From Pleodorina starrii (lineage: Eukaryota > Chlorophyta > Chlorophyceae > Chlamydomonadales > Volvocaceae), in assembly GCA_030267565.1 (NCBI GenBank), contig BRXU01000018.1:558001-622000 (forward strand): a DNA stretch of 64,000 nt. Reading direction: 5' to 3'. Both the position numbers and the translations under genes were made by a program. Positions 1 through 12,426 of the stretch are shown one piece after another. The notes below the pieces were generated by a model. That model saw only the letters and a program-made list of their open reading frames with translations, was not told where the DNA came from and searched no databases. How positions within the stretch are numbered: position 1 is the first letter of the stretch; the number at the start of each line of letters is the position of its first letter.

Positions 1-2
1 CG

Positions 3-116
3 GGTGGCTCTGAGCCTGACGAGGACGGCTGGACCGGAGGACAACAAGCGTCCAGCACCGCACCTCTCATCATTAGTGCTGCTGCTGCTGCTGCACTTTT
101 TAGTTTGCGTCCGTAA
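3..116 (+). CDS. C-terminal end of an unidentified protein with GPI-like tail (partial)
   Basis: Frame 3 is open from the window edge to a TAA at 114-116 and gives 37 residues. The composition is acidic and Gly-rich (GGSEPDEDGWTGG), then a small-residue stretch (QASSTAPL), then a hydrophobic end (IISAAAAAALFSLRP). Small residues followed by a hydrophobic C-terminus with no charged tail is the usual layout of a GPI-attachment signal or a tail anchor. The other two + frames close early or read as low-complexity sequence. The rest of the gene lies upstream of the window, so the family cannot be named. The call rests on composition only; a chance open frame is possible over so short a length. Confidence 0.35.
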   Translation, partial: GGSEPDEDGWTGGQQASSTAPLIISAAAAAALFSLRP

Positions 117-1264
117 CAATGAGAGGGAGCAGAGGACTGCTGCGTTGTTGGAGGGGAGGGGACCCCGGGGGGGTTTCTGATCCCCCCTCCAGGGGACCAG
201 GGGAGGCCTGGCGGCTGATTTCCGATTGCAACCACTCCAGTTCTTGTCCTTGTTGTTGTCCGTTAGGTTGTTGTTGTTGCGAAGCCGCCGCCGCCGCGTC
301 GTTGTGTGCGGTGTGGTCAAAACACCGCACGGCCCCGAGAGGCTCCCTAAGCTTGCCGGTTGATTGGTTGGTGGGTTGGTTGATCACACTCGTGTTTGTC
401 GGGGCTCTGGATGCTTCGGATGTGCCGGCAATGGTGCGGCCATGGATCCGCAGTGATTGGGTTGTTTGCCTTCCGGGCCGCAGGACCTTCCCCGAGTGGT
501 GGTGACGCGCAGCGCTGCAGGTTCGCGTGTCCCGAGGGGTGCGTGGTGGGGATCGAGTCACGAAGTTACCGATGCAGCGCTCTCCATGCACGCTCAAGAC
601 GCGCTCTGCTGTGATATGTGTATTTATTTGGTAATAAAGGGGGTCTGGCCTAAGCGGAGGGGCTAAGAGTGCAGGCCCGAGCCCCGGGTCGGCTTTAGGG
701 ATTGGGGCTCGCTAGCTCGCAATCCGGCAGCAGCGGCAGGAAGGGGCGCCCCTTAGCAACCGCAAAAGGCCGCCTGCCTGCCTGGTGCCCACACACCCCC
801 ACCGCTTCCTATACCCTTATAATATTCATCCAGGGGGCTGTTTGACCGGAAATCCCGCGCGCACAAGCGAGCATGTCTGTGCGCTCACAGGTCACAACGC
901 CCGCTTCGTCGGCCGCAGCAGCAGCTGCCTTACGCCCCTCACCTCCCCAGTGGCCCCCTCCCGGCCGTCCTCCCGAGACAACGGAGAAGGGCAAGTGGGC
1001 AACCACCCATATTCCCTCCCGCATGGTCCAGGTTCCAGGGTATGGTGTGGTCTGGATGATTCAGCCTCACGCGGCGGCCTCACTGGGCCTCACTTGAAGG
1101 CCTCTGAACTGCCCCGGCTGTTGCTGTGTTGATGGGGCGGTCTCCGGCGGGGCCGCGTGCTTCCACATGCTTGCACCTCAATCTCCCAAACACGGTCGGC
1201 TGGCCTTCAGCCAGTCAGTCACAACACCCGCCCACTACGTCCTTCCGCTGCGGTACCGTTTGTA
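117..1264. other. Gene-poor stretch
   Basis: No convincing exon was found on either strand. It probably contains the 3' UTR of the partial gene at 3-116. Open frames here are low-complexity Pro/Arg/Ala readings of GC-rich DNA without a recognisable domain. Confidence 0.4.
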
Positions 1265-1269
1265 TTACA
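1265..1269 (-). terminator. Candidate TGTAA polyadenylation signal
   Basis: The + strand reads TTACA, so the minus strand reads TGTAA, the usual volvocine poly(A) signal. It lies about 190 nt downstream of the stop codon of the primase-like gene that ends at 1458, a normal 3' UTR distance. This is a five-base motif and may be fortuitous. Confidence 0.4.
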
Positions 1270-1457
1270 TCCGCCCACCCGCCCGCCCGCCTCCCGCCGA
1301 GCCCGCTAACCAAGCGGCGGTCCCCCCGCCCGCGGCCCAGACCTCCACGCGGCTGGCTGCCGCAATGACCCTAGGGACCAGCTCCCCCTGGCAGGCGGGG
1401 CTCCCTCGCCGCCCTCGCGCCACGAGGGCTACAAGGGCGTGTAGTCGGGGGCGGGCC

Positions 1458-4141
1458 TCACACAAACGACCTCGCCCCGGCCGAGTCAGCTGACGCCTCC
1501 GCGCCGTCGCCAGCTGCTGCTGACGGCGCCGCCTCCGCCCCCGCCTCCGCCGCTGCTGGCTCCGACGAAGCCTCCAGGGCAGCGCCGTCGGCCGACGGTG
1601 GGGCGCCTGGCTGCGAGGAGGTCTCCGAGGAGGCCTCCGAGGGCGCGGTCGGTCGCGAGGAGACGAAGGCCTGCATGCCCTTGCGTCGAAACTTGGACTT
1701 GATGTGCACCTTGAGAGCCACCTGTTGGGAAACAGGGGACCACCGGACCACGGACCACCTCAAAACAAACGAAAGGAAACGACACGACACGAGACGAGAC
1801 CAAAAATTGCTCGCAGGCGACACCGGCGGCACGTGTGCAAGTGTGAGCACCGCAAGAGTGTTCGGTGATCGACGCGACAAGCGGCGCGCGACTCCGCGGG
1901 CGGGGCCGGAGATGTGTGTGCCCCTGCGCACGCGCGTGAGAGATACAGCGCCTTCCGCCGTCCGGGACCCGAGAGTCTAAACACAAATGCCCGCGTCTGC
2001 ACCCGCACCCGCGCCCCCGTGCCCCCCGTACCGTGTCGTCTGGCTGCACCTCCAGCCTCACGTACAGCGGGTTCCTGCTGCTCCCGGGCGGCAGGTTGGG
2101 AATCACCACGGCGGGGTCCGGGCTGGGCTGCGAGCCGTCCCGTTGCTGCTGCTCCCGCTCCGCGCGACGGCGGGCGCGCTCCTGGCGCCGCTCCTCCATC
2201 TTCTTCGTGTAGGCCCTGAGGGGCGGCGCGATTGGACGGGATGGGTCCGGGCAGGGACGGGCAGGGCAGGGCAGGGCAGGGGAGGCGTGGGTTTGGATGG
2301 AGGTTGGGCGGGTGCGAGGAAGGAGGGGAGGTTGGCCTTCTGGTGCGTACTCAGAAGCCGTCCGTGCCCTCCGTGCCTGCGCATTGCAGGAACGCGAGCA
2401 GGCATGCACGCATGCACATCCAACATGGGCGCCGTGACCTGCCCGACGCCTACAGCCGCGGGCACACCCCCCCCTCACCCCACAGCCCACACGCATACAC
2501 CCGGCGGGATTACGGCAAACTCCTCCGAGACCGAACCAACCAGGAAAGACCCGACCCTCCCGACCCTCCCGACCCTCCCGACCTTCCCGACTCTCTCCCG
2601 ACCCTCCCGACCTTCCCGACTCTCTCCCGACTCTCTCTGCAGCCCCCTTCCCAGCTCCCTCCCTCCCTCCCTCCCTCCCTCCCTGAAGGGACTCACTCGA
2701 GGTCCGAGAAGATGAGGTCCAGGTAGGCCGGGGAGCGCTCAAACGCCGCCACCTGGTGCCGCTGCGGGACGATGCTCGAGGCCAGCAGCAGCGCGGGAGT
2801 GATGCGGCCGGGCTGCCACCGCACCACGGCCCCACCAGCCCCACCGCTGCCGCCATCCGAAGTGGTGGTGGTGAGCCGGGCCGGGTGGTAGGCCTTTTCC
2901 AGAACCCATGCCGGGTCGGAGTCCATGTGGGGGGCCTTACGTGAGCCCATCAGCCGCAGGCTGCCGTGCGGGAAGTCGATCAGTCGCTCCCAGTCCACGG
3001 CACTGCCGTACTGCGGCCCCAGCTTTGCCGTACATTCCTCCAGCAGGCGGTCGCGGCAGAGGCAGGCGAGCAGCTCCGTGGTGAGCAGTTGCGGGAAGTT
3101 GAGGTGGATCTTGTACGGCGTACGGATGGACGTGATGACGTTGGCGTACGGCGTACGGTAAAACTCGCTGGCGACGGAGGTCGCCAGCGACACGAGCTGC
3201 GGCGTAACTTCCATCACCAGGGCCAGATCCGTGTTCCAGTCCCAGTCGAATTCCAGGAAGAATTTGTAGACCCGCTGGTGGTAGTTTTCGGTTAGGTACA
3301 GCATGTAACCGTCGTCCAGCGCGGCAGAGTACGACGCCAAAAAGTCGCGGTAGTGCCGCTCCGGAACCAGGTACTGCCCGCCGTGCGCGTCGCGCTTGCC
3401 CAGGAAGGAGTTCACGTTGAAGATCTTGCCGGGCGGCACCGGATAGGCTTCCAGGAAGGCAGGACGCAACCGTGCCGGCCGCTGGCGCGGCCCGACGTAC
3501 ATGCCCGTCAGCGCGTCGGCGTACGGCGGCGGAGCCGGCCGCGACGAGGCGGCGGCGCCGCCTCCGCCTGCACCTCCACCTCCACCGCGGCTGGTGTAGT
3601 TGCGATTGTTGGTGTTGGTGTTGGTGTTGGTGATGGTGGTGTTGCGGCGACCCCGACCCGGCCAGGCGGTGCTGGAACCGCTGGAGCTGGTCCCAGCCTC
3701 GGATGACGTCCGGGCCTCAGCCGTGGCCTCCTCGGCCGAGGCCGCTGAGGCGGCGGCGGCGTCGCCGGGCGCCTCCGGCTGTACTGCGGGGACCGCGGCG
3801 GCCTCAGCCTGCGCTGCCGCGGGGCCGGCGGGCTCCGCTGCGGTGGGCGAAGCGGCTGACGCTGAGGGGCCGGCTGGGAGCTGTTGGCAACAAGCGGCGG
3901 GCGCGCTGTCGGCAGCCGCGGCGGAATCGGGCGCCGCAGACGAAGTGCTGGCCAGCACCCCAGCGTCAACGGGCGTGGAGCGTGCTATAGAGGGTGGCGG
4001 CGCGGCGCGGTGCGAAGCCCCGCCGGGCCCGAGGTGGCCATGGGTCCAAGCCAGCCGCGGGGCGTGCAGCGCGCAGTCGCGGCGCAGCCCGGAGGCGTGC
4101 CGCACTCCTGTCTGGCGTCCAAAGTGCTGCAGCAAGGCCAT
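1458..4141 (-). CDS. AEP-superfamily primase-like protein (PrimPol / D5-AEP type)
   Basis: Exons on the minus strand are 4141-2697, 2215-2032 and 1721-1458; each junction has GT..AG and phase agrees, giving about 630 aa. The start is the first ATG (MALLQHFGRQ); a longer reading would need a GTG. Residues 1-75 are Arg/Ala/Ser-rich and resemble an organelle transit peptide; about 75-220 is low-complexity Ala/Ser/Gly. The conserved core (about 235-470) shows AEP hallmarks: an acidic pair in a hydrophobic strand (FFLEFDWDW, E297 and D299), a histidine strand (YKIHLNFP, H346) and a basic motif (GSLRLMGSRK, R396 onward), comparable with the FRLYKSSK region of human PrimPol. Nearby D383 or D389 could be the third acidic residue. 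A charged coiled-coil-like segment (KKMEERRQERARRR) starts exon 2, and the C-terminus is Ala/Ser/Glu-rich. No helicase domain or zinc ribbon is visible. The inferred role is primer synthesis or lesion-skipping repriming, possibly in an organelle. The motif I order E-x-D is unusual. Confidence 0.6.
2548..2640. repeat. Short tandem repeat in intron 1 of the primase-like gene
   Basis: CCCGACCCT / CCCGACTCTCT units of about 9-12 bp repeat through this part of the first intron, followed by a CCCT/CCTC run to about 2690. It contributes long open frames on both strands that are not coding. Confidence 0.7.
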
Positions 4142-7100
4142 CTTATCTTCGCAGCGCTGGGGCACTTGGCTAGAATCAGGTGGCTAATTATTCCAAAGGA
4201 TTAGCCGCGACGCTTCTGCTCGGGGCTTCGGCGTTGTCCTAGATTATCTGAGCAAAACATTGTTTCTCATTCCAAATTGACCGTTTCGCAGCCTGGAAAG
4301 CAGCACACGAAGCGATGAATACTTGCCGGCTTGCAGCACACAGGGCAGTCGCCAGATGTATCGTGCAGTGGCCAGATGAATCGTGTAGCAATAGGGATAA
4401 TCAACATCAACACGGCGTTGTGGTGCTGCGACGAAGGCCGATTGACTTTGGTCCCGGCCTGGTTTCGGCGCCAAGCCAAGCGCATGCCCCCAGAATATTT
4501 TGGGCTTTGAGGGCACAGGTTGCTTGGCCCGAACTGTACGGCGATTGCGCCACAAGCGTGTCTGCGAGTAGCTGATTGCAAAATTCCCATCGGCCAGTTG
4601 TTCTGTTTTGGATGTCAGGGAAAGTGCTTCCCCAGGCCCTGCGCCGTACCAGCCCGCCCCTGCCCTCCCCACCAGCCCGGACACCCAGTCTCGTATGACC
4701 CCATCTCGTCAGCCGGTGCTCTTCGTCGTTGCTCCCCAATACAGGCCGCCGTATCTATGGGCACATATACTTCAGGGTAGGAGGGGGTAGGCAGGGGGCC
4801 GGCTGTTGGCCACCGATGCACCTGACAGTTGCCGTCCGCAGCTGTCGTACTGTAGCATGTCAGGAGAGGCCGCCTCTGATGCGCGCACAGCTTCGTCGAC
4901 AACAGATCGTGTGAGCCGTTGACGACCGGCGTTACGTTGCGAATTCGTTCGGGGTTACGTTCCGACTTCGATTACGTTCTGAAGGCGGGTATGGGTACAG
5001 CCAGCGGGCATTTCGGCAGCCGTGCACTGCAGCAAAAGCGGCCAGGGGGCAGGGGCGAGGCCTGAGGGAGCCTTACGAGGCCAAAAGCGCCAGAAACAGC
5101 CTCAGAATGTCCAATGTGAACCAAATGAACGCATGGCCGCAGACTTGCCGCATTGTGACACGAGGTCCTCTCTCGTTGCGTTGCGCTGCGGTCCGTCTTC
5201 CGTATACACCCCCCTCGCTGGCACCACCGTAGGGACACTGGGACAGCCACCCCCTGCGCCAATCGTTTTCATTCACCGCACTGGACTGCGCAGTGCTGCA
5301 CCCCAGCAACCCACCCAGCCACCCACCCCAGCCAGCCACCCACCCTGGGGCGTGTGGTGCACACCCAAACGCCCGCCGTGATGCCTTGCAAAAGTACATC
5401 AGCATTGCAAAGCAAACCGGACACCCGCCGCCAGCCCTCCCAGGATTCGATTCCCAGCACCGAGGGCCCCTAGGCCCCCCTTGCAGTTCGCACACACACA
5501 CACACACACACACTCGCACACATCTGGACGCATGCGCGTTCATCGTTTTTCCTGTTCCTGCAACGATGCATAACGACTCTTTAACAACCACTCGCTCATG
5601 CGCTCACTCAGTCTGAATGGTCGCCACTCGCACTTGAAAACGCTTTACGGAACAACAACAAAAGGGTGTGTCAGCAGTTCAGGGTCGGTCCTGGCGCACA
5701 CCTGGCTTTAACTATAAACAGGGCGGCGGTCGCGACTCGACACACAAACCCAATAAAAAGAACCACCATCCACACAACGCAAAACCTCTCGTCCTAAATA
5801 CATTTGTCAGAAACTCCACCCGATGCCGCGATACGTGTCCACAAACAGCAACAACGAAACCCTCCCCCTAGGGGGTTGGGGGGCAAACAGCTCAGGGGGC
5901 TCCAAACCTCCAGTAACGCCAACCGTCACCGGCTCACCGCCCTCGCGACCGGCAAGCTGACCGTCAAGCGCGGAGCCTCGCGGAGGCCGGGGGGCCAAGG
6001 GGGGGATAAGAAACACGTCACATCGACCGCCCCGACGGGTGCACGGGTCCCCCCCAACCATCAGCCTCCTCGATTCTTCTCCCAGCCCGACGTCGTCGTC
6101 GTCGCCTCCGGGACTGCCACCCTCCAGCTACGTTTGATTGCCGCGTTTGATGGGCCCTCTACCACCATCTCCATGACCTATGGAGCGAGCCGCGTGGACA
6201 GCACAGCACCAGCCCTCCCAACACGTCCCCAAGCAGCTCCCCAACGCCCTCCCTCCTCCCCTCCCCTCCCTGCGCGCGGTAGGCAGCCCGGGAGCGAGGG
6301 CTGCGGCAGGCCTCGATTACCTCGGAACGCCACCCGGGCGGTGTGCCGCCCACGGATCGCCACTGCTCGCACCTTCCGTTCGATCTTCTTCTTCGGGGAC
6401 TTCGCTTTTTTTCCGTACCTTTTTCATGCCTTGTTCTCGCTCGGTCCCCGTTCCGCCCCCTTACCCGGCTTTCAGTCCCCTCCCCGCCGCATATAGAGCT
6501 CGCATTCCGCGCCGCCCTCGCTCTTCATCTGGCGCCAGGCCAGGCCACCCCCGCGCCGGCTTTCCAGACCACCAGCAGCAGCTGGAAGAATGAATAAAGA
6601 CCATGCACCCCTGCAGCGCCATGCCATGACAGGACGCAACTTCCACAAGGTTAGAGTCTGCAGTCTCCCAAATGTGCTTAACTGCCGAGGGACCCGCCCC
6701 CCTCGCTTTCAACAAAAAATACTGTACCCCTCCTTCTCTCCCTCATCAACGCCGCGGCGTGCTCGCACCGCGCAGCCCTCAAATCGATGACGAGGAAGGA
6801 CCCGACAGCAGCACATGAAGCCCCATGCCGACGCGCCCTTCAGGGATTCCAAACAGGCCAGGTCCATCAACGAGCAGCGCACCCCACCATCCCACCAACG
6901 CGTTAACGCCTCCACTTTCTTCCTCTGCAAGCGATCCTGGCGCCTCAATCAATCGATCAATCACAGCGCCCCAGTTGATCGCAGCGTGCGTCCAAAGACC
7001 CGATCAGCGCAGCGCATCACATCCACCTCCTCCTCCTCCCCTTCTCTCCTCCTCAGTCAATGCTGGTGCACACCCCAAGACCAGACCGTCCTCCGCCTCC

Positions 7101-7148
7101 TCCTCCTCCTCCCTCCGCTGATACTCATCCCCCTCCTCCTCCTCCTCC
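4142..7148. other. 3-kb intergenic region between two minus-strand genes
   Basis: Should hold the promoter and 5' UTR of the primase-like gene (next to 4142) and the 3' UTR of the LIMR gene (next to 7148). I found no TGTAA signal on the minus strand near 7148. A CA microsatellite lies at 5491-5512. The 230-residue open frame at 5804-6496 (+) is Arg/Pro-rich without a domain or splice support and I do not call it a gene. Confidence 0.5.
5491..5512. repeat. (CA)n microsatellite
   Basis: Eleven CA dinucleotides in a row in intergenic DNA, followed by a less regular CTCGCACACA stretch. Confidence 0.9.
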
Positions 7149-10100
7149 TCAGTCGATCATGGCGTATGCCTCCATGGGGTTGCGCCGCTTCCAGACCTTC
7201 TTGCCGCGGAATGCCAGGAAGATGCCGGCCAGCACCATGACCGCCAGCATGGCGTACAGAAAGATGTTGAAGTTGTAAATGTAGCGGATGCCGATGAGGT
7301 ACATGACCTGGTTGCCGAACACGTCAAAGATGGACGTGCCGTCGGCGTACACCGCGAAGGCCTGTGTGCAAGCGGGAGGGGGAGGATGGAGCGGTGGGGT
7401 TAGGGTTGTGGGAAGAGGGTGGTGGGAGGATGGAGGGGTGGGTGGGGTTGGGTGGTGGGAAGAGGGTGCAAGGATGGGGCGCGGGGTGCGAGGGTGCGAG
7501 GGCGCGAGGGCGAGGTTCGGGGCGGGAAGAAGTCGGGAGGGGAGGGTGGGTGTAACAGGGAGGCCAAGCGGAATCGGCGAACGCGTTGCGAGCCCGTTCA
7601 CCACACCTGCCCCCCAACATCCTAACCCACCGGAAGCTGGCAGTTCCCTGCCCACGTAACCTTCGCACCGCAGTCCGCACCTCACTCCACTCCACCTCAC
7701 CCCATACCCTCCTTGCAGCCCCTTTGCCCTTTTGGACACCCCTTTACCTGCTTACGGCCACGCCCCGCGCCGACATGCCCTACTGCCTCCAACCCACCAC
7801 CCAGCCCCCAACCGCCTACGCCATGCGCCCTCTTTCACACAGCGTCACAGCCCCCGCTCCACACACACGCACACACCGCATCCAGGCCGCGCTGCACTCA
7901 CACCCAGGCCATCGCCGCCCCCACACTCACGCACTGCACCCACACCCTCGCACCCACGCCCCCACACCCTCGCACCCACGGCCCCACACCCCCCTCCCTC
8001 GCACCCCCCCTTCACACCTGCGCGCAGAACTGCACAATGGCCGGCGCCATGACCAGAATGAGCGCCGTGTTGACCAGGAAGGACGACATCATGGTGGCGC
8101 CGGGGCGCATGGGGTAGAGCTTGATGACCAGGAAGTTGAGACCCAGCATGAAGTTGCCCTTCATGGCCACCGCCATGAGATACAGGCAGAAGAGCGCAAA
8201 GGCGGCGGTGCCAAAGAGCGGAAAGACGTCGTCCAGCACCACAAACATGGTGTTGAGCAGCGGGCTGAGGGGGATGGGCGGCAGCATGTAGGCAATCATG
8301 TGCGCCACCCAGCAGCCCGTCAGACAGAAGCCCAGGAAGGACATGAAGGCTAGCAGGTAGAAGCCAAGCATGAAGAGCACCCAGCGGACCTCGCCGTCCT
8401 CGCCCTGCGAGTGTGGGCGTGTGGGGGGGGGCGTGTGAGGGGCAAAAAAATGATACCGCAGCGGAGACGGAGACGGCGTTAGCGAACGGGCGTGTGAGGG
8501 GATAAGAGTATGAAAGACGAAAGAGGCAAGCGGACAAGCGGACCCTGTAGGTGCGGGGAGGGAGGGGCGCCGTTGTGTGTTTGCGCTTCGTGTACTTTGC
8601 TGCTGGGCCAGAAGGGCACGCGGGGACAACTGGGGCTGGGGGCGCAGCCCCAGCAATCCCCACAGAACACACCCACACCCAGGCCACTGCAGCCTCGTCC
8701 CGCCCCGTCCCGGCTCCGCGCCACAACACTTTGCGCAGCACGCCGAGTTGCCTGCCTGCCTGCCGGTCCCAGCCAGCCCGATGGCCCGTCCGCCCGCCAG
8801 CCGAGAGGCACCCGACAGACCGGTCCGGTCCCAAAACGCACACGCACGCACACACTGACACTCTCACTCGCACGCACCCAAAAGACGCACACGCACGTCC
8901 GCAGGCACACATGCACCCACACTCACATACGCACCCACAGACACGCACGCACACGCCCGGACGCGCCTAGGTACCTGTGGAAAGACCCTCTCCAGCTGGT
9001 ACTCGTCATCTTCCATCAGTGCCACCTCCCGCTGCAGCTTCTGGAAGTTGCTGCGCCACCGCCGGTCGCGATCACCGCGCCGCAGCATTTGCAGCATGTT
9101 CTGTGTTGTACACACACATATACACACACGCGCGCGCGTGAGGAAAGTCGCGCCCAAGACGGGGCCCGGATGGCGGGCAAGCGGGGGAGCAGGTGGGCCA
9201 ACGGGGGTCACACAGAGAGGGGGCGGGTGATGCTTCCATGACGACGGGGCTCTCGCGCTTCAGCCGCGCGCAGCGCAGGGCGATTAACCGGAAGGGCAAC
9301 AACGCCGCTCCCTCCGTTCCCTCCGCTCCTTCCCTGCGCTCCGCAACAACCACCGCAACTACCCCACCCACCACGACCTGCTTGGATCGTCCCTCCGGCG
9401 GAGACAGCCAACCCCCCCTCCCCCTCCCCCTCCCAACCCCCTCCTCCCCGCCATTAAAGCCACCCACCCCCTCAGCCGCCCACCCTCCCTGCAGCCCCCA
9501 CCCCAATCCAGCCCACCCACCATGATCTGCTTGGCTCGCTGCGCAATGATCTGCGCTCGCCGCATGTACTCCGATTTGGTGATGACCGCCTTGGGCCGGC
9601 CCAGGAACTCCTGCAGCCAGTCGATGGGCGCCGCCAGCAGCCCCACGCCCGCAAAGACCAGGAACAGCAGCCAGCCCAGGACCGACTGGATGGCCATGAT
9701 GTACACCGGCAGCGACACGCGCAGCTTCCAGTTGTTGAACTTGAAGGTGGTGCCGAAGGCGCTGCACTGCGGGGAGGGAGAGCAGTCGGACGGGGGGCTT
9801 GAGAGGGATTGCAATGCGTTGTTGGATTAGGTTGCGGCAAGCAGGAACCGGCAACGCATCAGGAGGGGGTAATAAGAACGGGAGGGGGGAGATTCAACCG
9901 GGGAAGTCAAGGACAAGGGTAGCAGGTTTACTCATTCCGGTACCCATACGGCTAGTTAGCGGCTGGAAGCCACGTCCACGTGGTTGCTGACTCGCCCCCT
10001 TCCCTTCCTTTGCGCGACAGCTGCTGCCCGGCCGATCCGGACCAGACCAAACAGCCTGGTCCGGACAGCCCGGTCCCGCCGCGTGCTTTGGGGCCCTGAC

Positions 10101-12426
10101 AGGCGATCGGCGGCTTGCGCAACCACCCACGGCCCCCCACCCCGCCCTGCGCGACAGAGCACGTGCCCCGTGGCGCCGCCCCGCGGCGCACAAGCTGGGC
10201 TGTCCATGGGCCATGAGACACGCCCGACCCGACGGACAGCTCAGCCTCAGGAAGCGGAGGCTCCGGCGCAGTCTCAGCGCCCCCAGGCGAGCGGCTGCCG
10301 CCGAACGGCTCCCAGCACACCGACCTCTCCCGGGGAAAGAGCCTGGGGAAAGAGCGCTGCCCGGGGGGGCTGGGGCCCACGCTGGCGGCACGCGCAGCGG
10401 CTCGTGGCTGCAGCCCTCGCGCCTTCAGCCTTTCCCCACGGTAGTGACACATTCACGCCATCGGGCTCAGGAGGCGGCGGGTGCACGGTGCAACGCCCTC
10501 GGCGGCGCGTTCCGCGCCCGGCCCTCTCTGTGTGCCTCTCCCTCAGCAGCGAGGCCGGCCCCGCCGGCGGTGCCTGACGCAACGGAGGGGAGCGCAACGC
10601 AACGCAACGCGACGTGACGCAACGCGGCGGCCTGCCAGCCCCCCGACCTGCAAGTCCAGCACCGTGGTGTTTGTGGTGTTGGACGTGAGCGGCAGGATGC
10701 AGCTGCTGTTGGTCGCGGAGAGCTCCTGCATGAGGTTGAGGCTGCGCACGCCCGAGGTGAGCTGCTGCGTGGGGTACACCACGTAGCCTATCAACACTGC
10801 GAGAGGGGGCGGGGGCGGGGGCGGGCGGACAGGGGGTTGTATGAGTGCAACCCGAAGTTGCAAGGGGAGGGTTTAGAGTCCGCAGAGAGGGAGGCGGGGG
10901 GTAAGGGGGAGTAAGAAGTGAGCGGGGAAGGGGTGCGGGCAGGCCGGGTGTCAGGAGCAAGCGGGCAGGACGCCCTCGCTACGTTCCTAGCCAGGGCAGG
11001 AAGCGAATAAAGCTTAAAGCATGCGGCAGGGTGACGACGCAGCGCCGTGAGCTGTAGGGGGAATTGGTGGTGGTGGTGGGCGGTACCGTTTCAGGACCTC
11101 AGGCGGGGCCCATCTGCGAACTGCCCCGGCAAGCCCTCCCCTCCCATCTGCGCTGAGGGCAGAGCAGCGGCCTCCGACTGCCGCGCCCCCCCCTGGCGGA
11201 ACGTTGAAAACTCCCTCGCGCTGCTTCCGGCGCCGCAGGGGCGCTTTGCGTCCTGGGCGGCGACCGGACCGGCGCCAGCCCGTAACAACCGGGCAACCGC
11301 GCTGGGTTAGGTGGGGTTGAGGTGGGGAAGAGGCGCGATGCCGTCCGTTTGGGCCCCGGCTGCCAGTCCGACGCTGCGCGACTTACGATACATGATGACG
11401 ATAATGAGGATGATGAAGACGAGGAAGCCGGCGGTCCACATGAGGGAGCCCTTGACCTTCTGGCAGAAGGTGCTGCGCGGAAGGGGGTGATGCAGCGCGG
11501 GAAGAGAAAAGAGGGCGTGAATGATTTGGGTCGGCGGGGAAAAGGCCGACCGGGAGCGGGGTTGGGGTGGGGTGGGGCGTGCAGCAGCGCGCATCTGCAG
11601 TTCTGCACGCATCGCTGCGAACTGAAGCCGGCAGTCGAGGACCAGCCTCAAAGCGGTGAAAAGCTAGTTGTCGGAGGTATAGAGGTGCGGTGTATGCAGC
11701 TCGTGGGCTGCCAGACAAGAAAAAACTGGAAGTGGGGATGATTGTGTGGCAGTTGGGCGTGTAGCACGGGACACAAACCCGCGGGCTGGGAGTGCGTAAC
11801 CACCTGCAGGTGTAAAGTGACCCTGGCAACTACCGGTAAGGTGCCAGGCGCCCCATGGCCGTCGCAAAAGTGGGTTGCGTAGGCCCCGATTGTCATAATC
11901 TCTGGCGATTGGGCCCGACCTCAGGGATGCTACGTGAGGCCCCCATGTTCCGATCCACTCAGACACGCAGTGGGCTTTGGCTCCCGAGTCCCACCCCCCC
12001 ACTCCCTTCAGAGACTGCTCCCCTCCATCCAAGTGCAGACCCAACTTACTAATCACTGTCCGCTTCGTAGAAGAACAGCGTGAAGGGTATGATGAGGAAG
12101 ACCAGGACCAGGTTCGCTATGAAGACAGCGTACCAGAGCTGCGTCATAGGCAGCGTGTAGTGACAAGCGCTGGGGGAGATATTGGACGCGCAGGCGTTTA
12201 CGTTCGCCACATCCGCCGGAAATAGAAGTACTGTCCAAATCGCCAGCGTCATGGAGAAAATGACAATGATTTTTGGGAACCACGCCTGATTTCGGTCCTC
12301 CGGGTGCTGATATTCGATAAGCAGATATATGCATGCTCCAAGCACCAGAAAGCTCACGACGACCATAACCAGAATCAGGAACCAGTTGAAGCCCTCAGGC
12401 AGAGCGAGCAGCGAGCGGCCCCCCAT
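7149..12426 (-). CDS. LIMR / LMBR1-domain integral membrane protein
   Basis: Seven minus-strand exons: 12426-12050, 11472-11387, 10796-10648, 9766-9521, 9100-8975, 8404-8018 and 7361-7149. All junctions are GT-AG and phases close, giving 527 aa. The protein follows the plant LIMR family (Arabidopsis At5g01460, about 509 aa) end to end: YQHPEDRNQAWFPK near the N-terminus, LLFPADVANVNACAS, FFYEADSDYTFCQKVKGSLM across the first junction, RPKAVITKSEYMRRAQ, a charged coiled segment ending VFPQ, then PPIPLSPLLNTMFVVLDDV and GTAAFALFCLYL. About nine membrane helices are visible. A Thr/Asn/Ser-rich luminal loop (about residues 165-205) has NSS, NTT and similar N-glycosylation sequons. LMBR1 proteins include lipocalin-receptor-like proteins and human LMBD1, which acts in lysosomal cobalamin export; the algal substrate is unknown. 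Exon 2 must start at 11472, because the next AG downstream would create a stop at the junction. Confidence 0.9.

Noticed and set aside
1486..2856. 456-residue minus-strand frame over the 3' part of the primase-like gene
   Set aside because: It runs through two introns and reads tandem repeat DNA as Gly/Arg/Glu; the spliced model keeps consistent phases and composition.
5435..5465. tRNA T-arm-like GGATTCGATTCC
   Set aside because: The flanking bases do not form the five-pair stem and there is no D-arm or acceptor stem at the right spacing.
5804..6496. 230-residue + strand open frame in the intergenic region
   Set aside because: Arg/Pro-rich composition typical of GC-rich non-coding DNA, no domain, no supporting exons.
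7405..7560. G/T-rich tract in the last LIMR intron as a possible G-quadruplex or gene fragment
   Set aside because: Similar G-rich or C-rich intron filler occurs in almost every intron of the window; nothing singles this one out.
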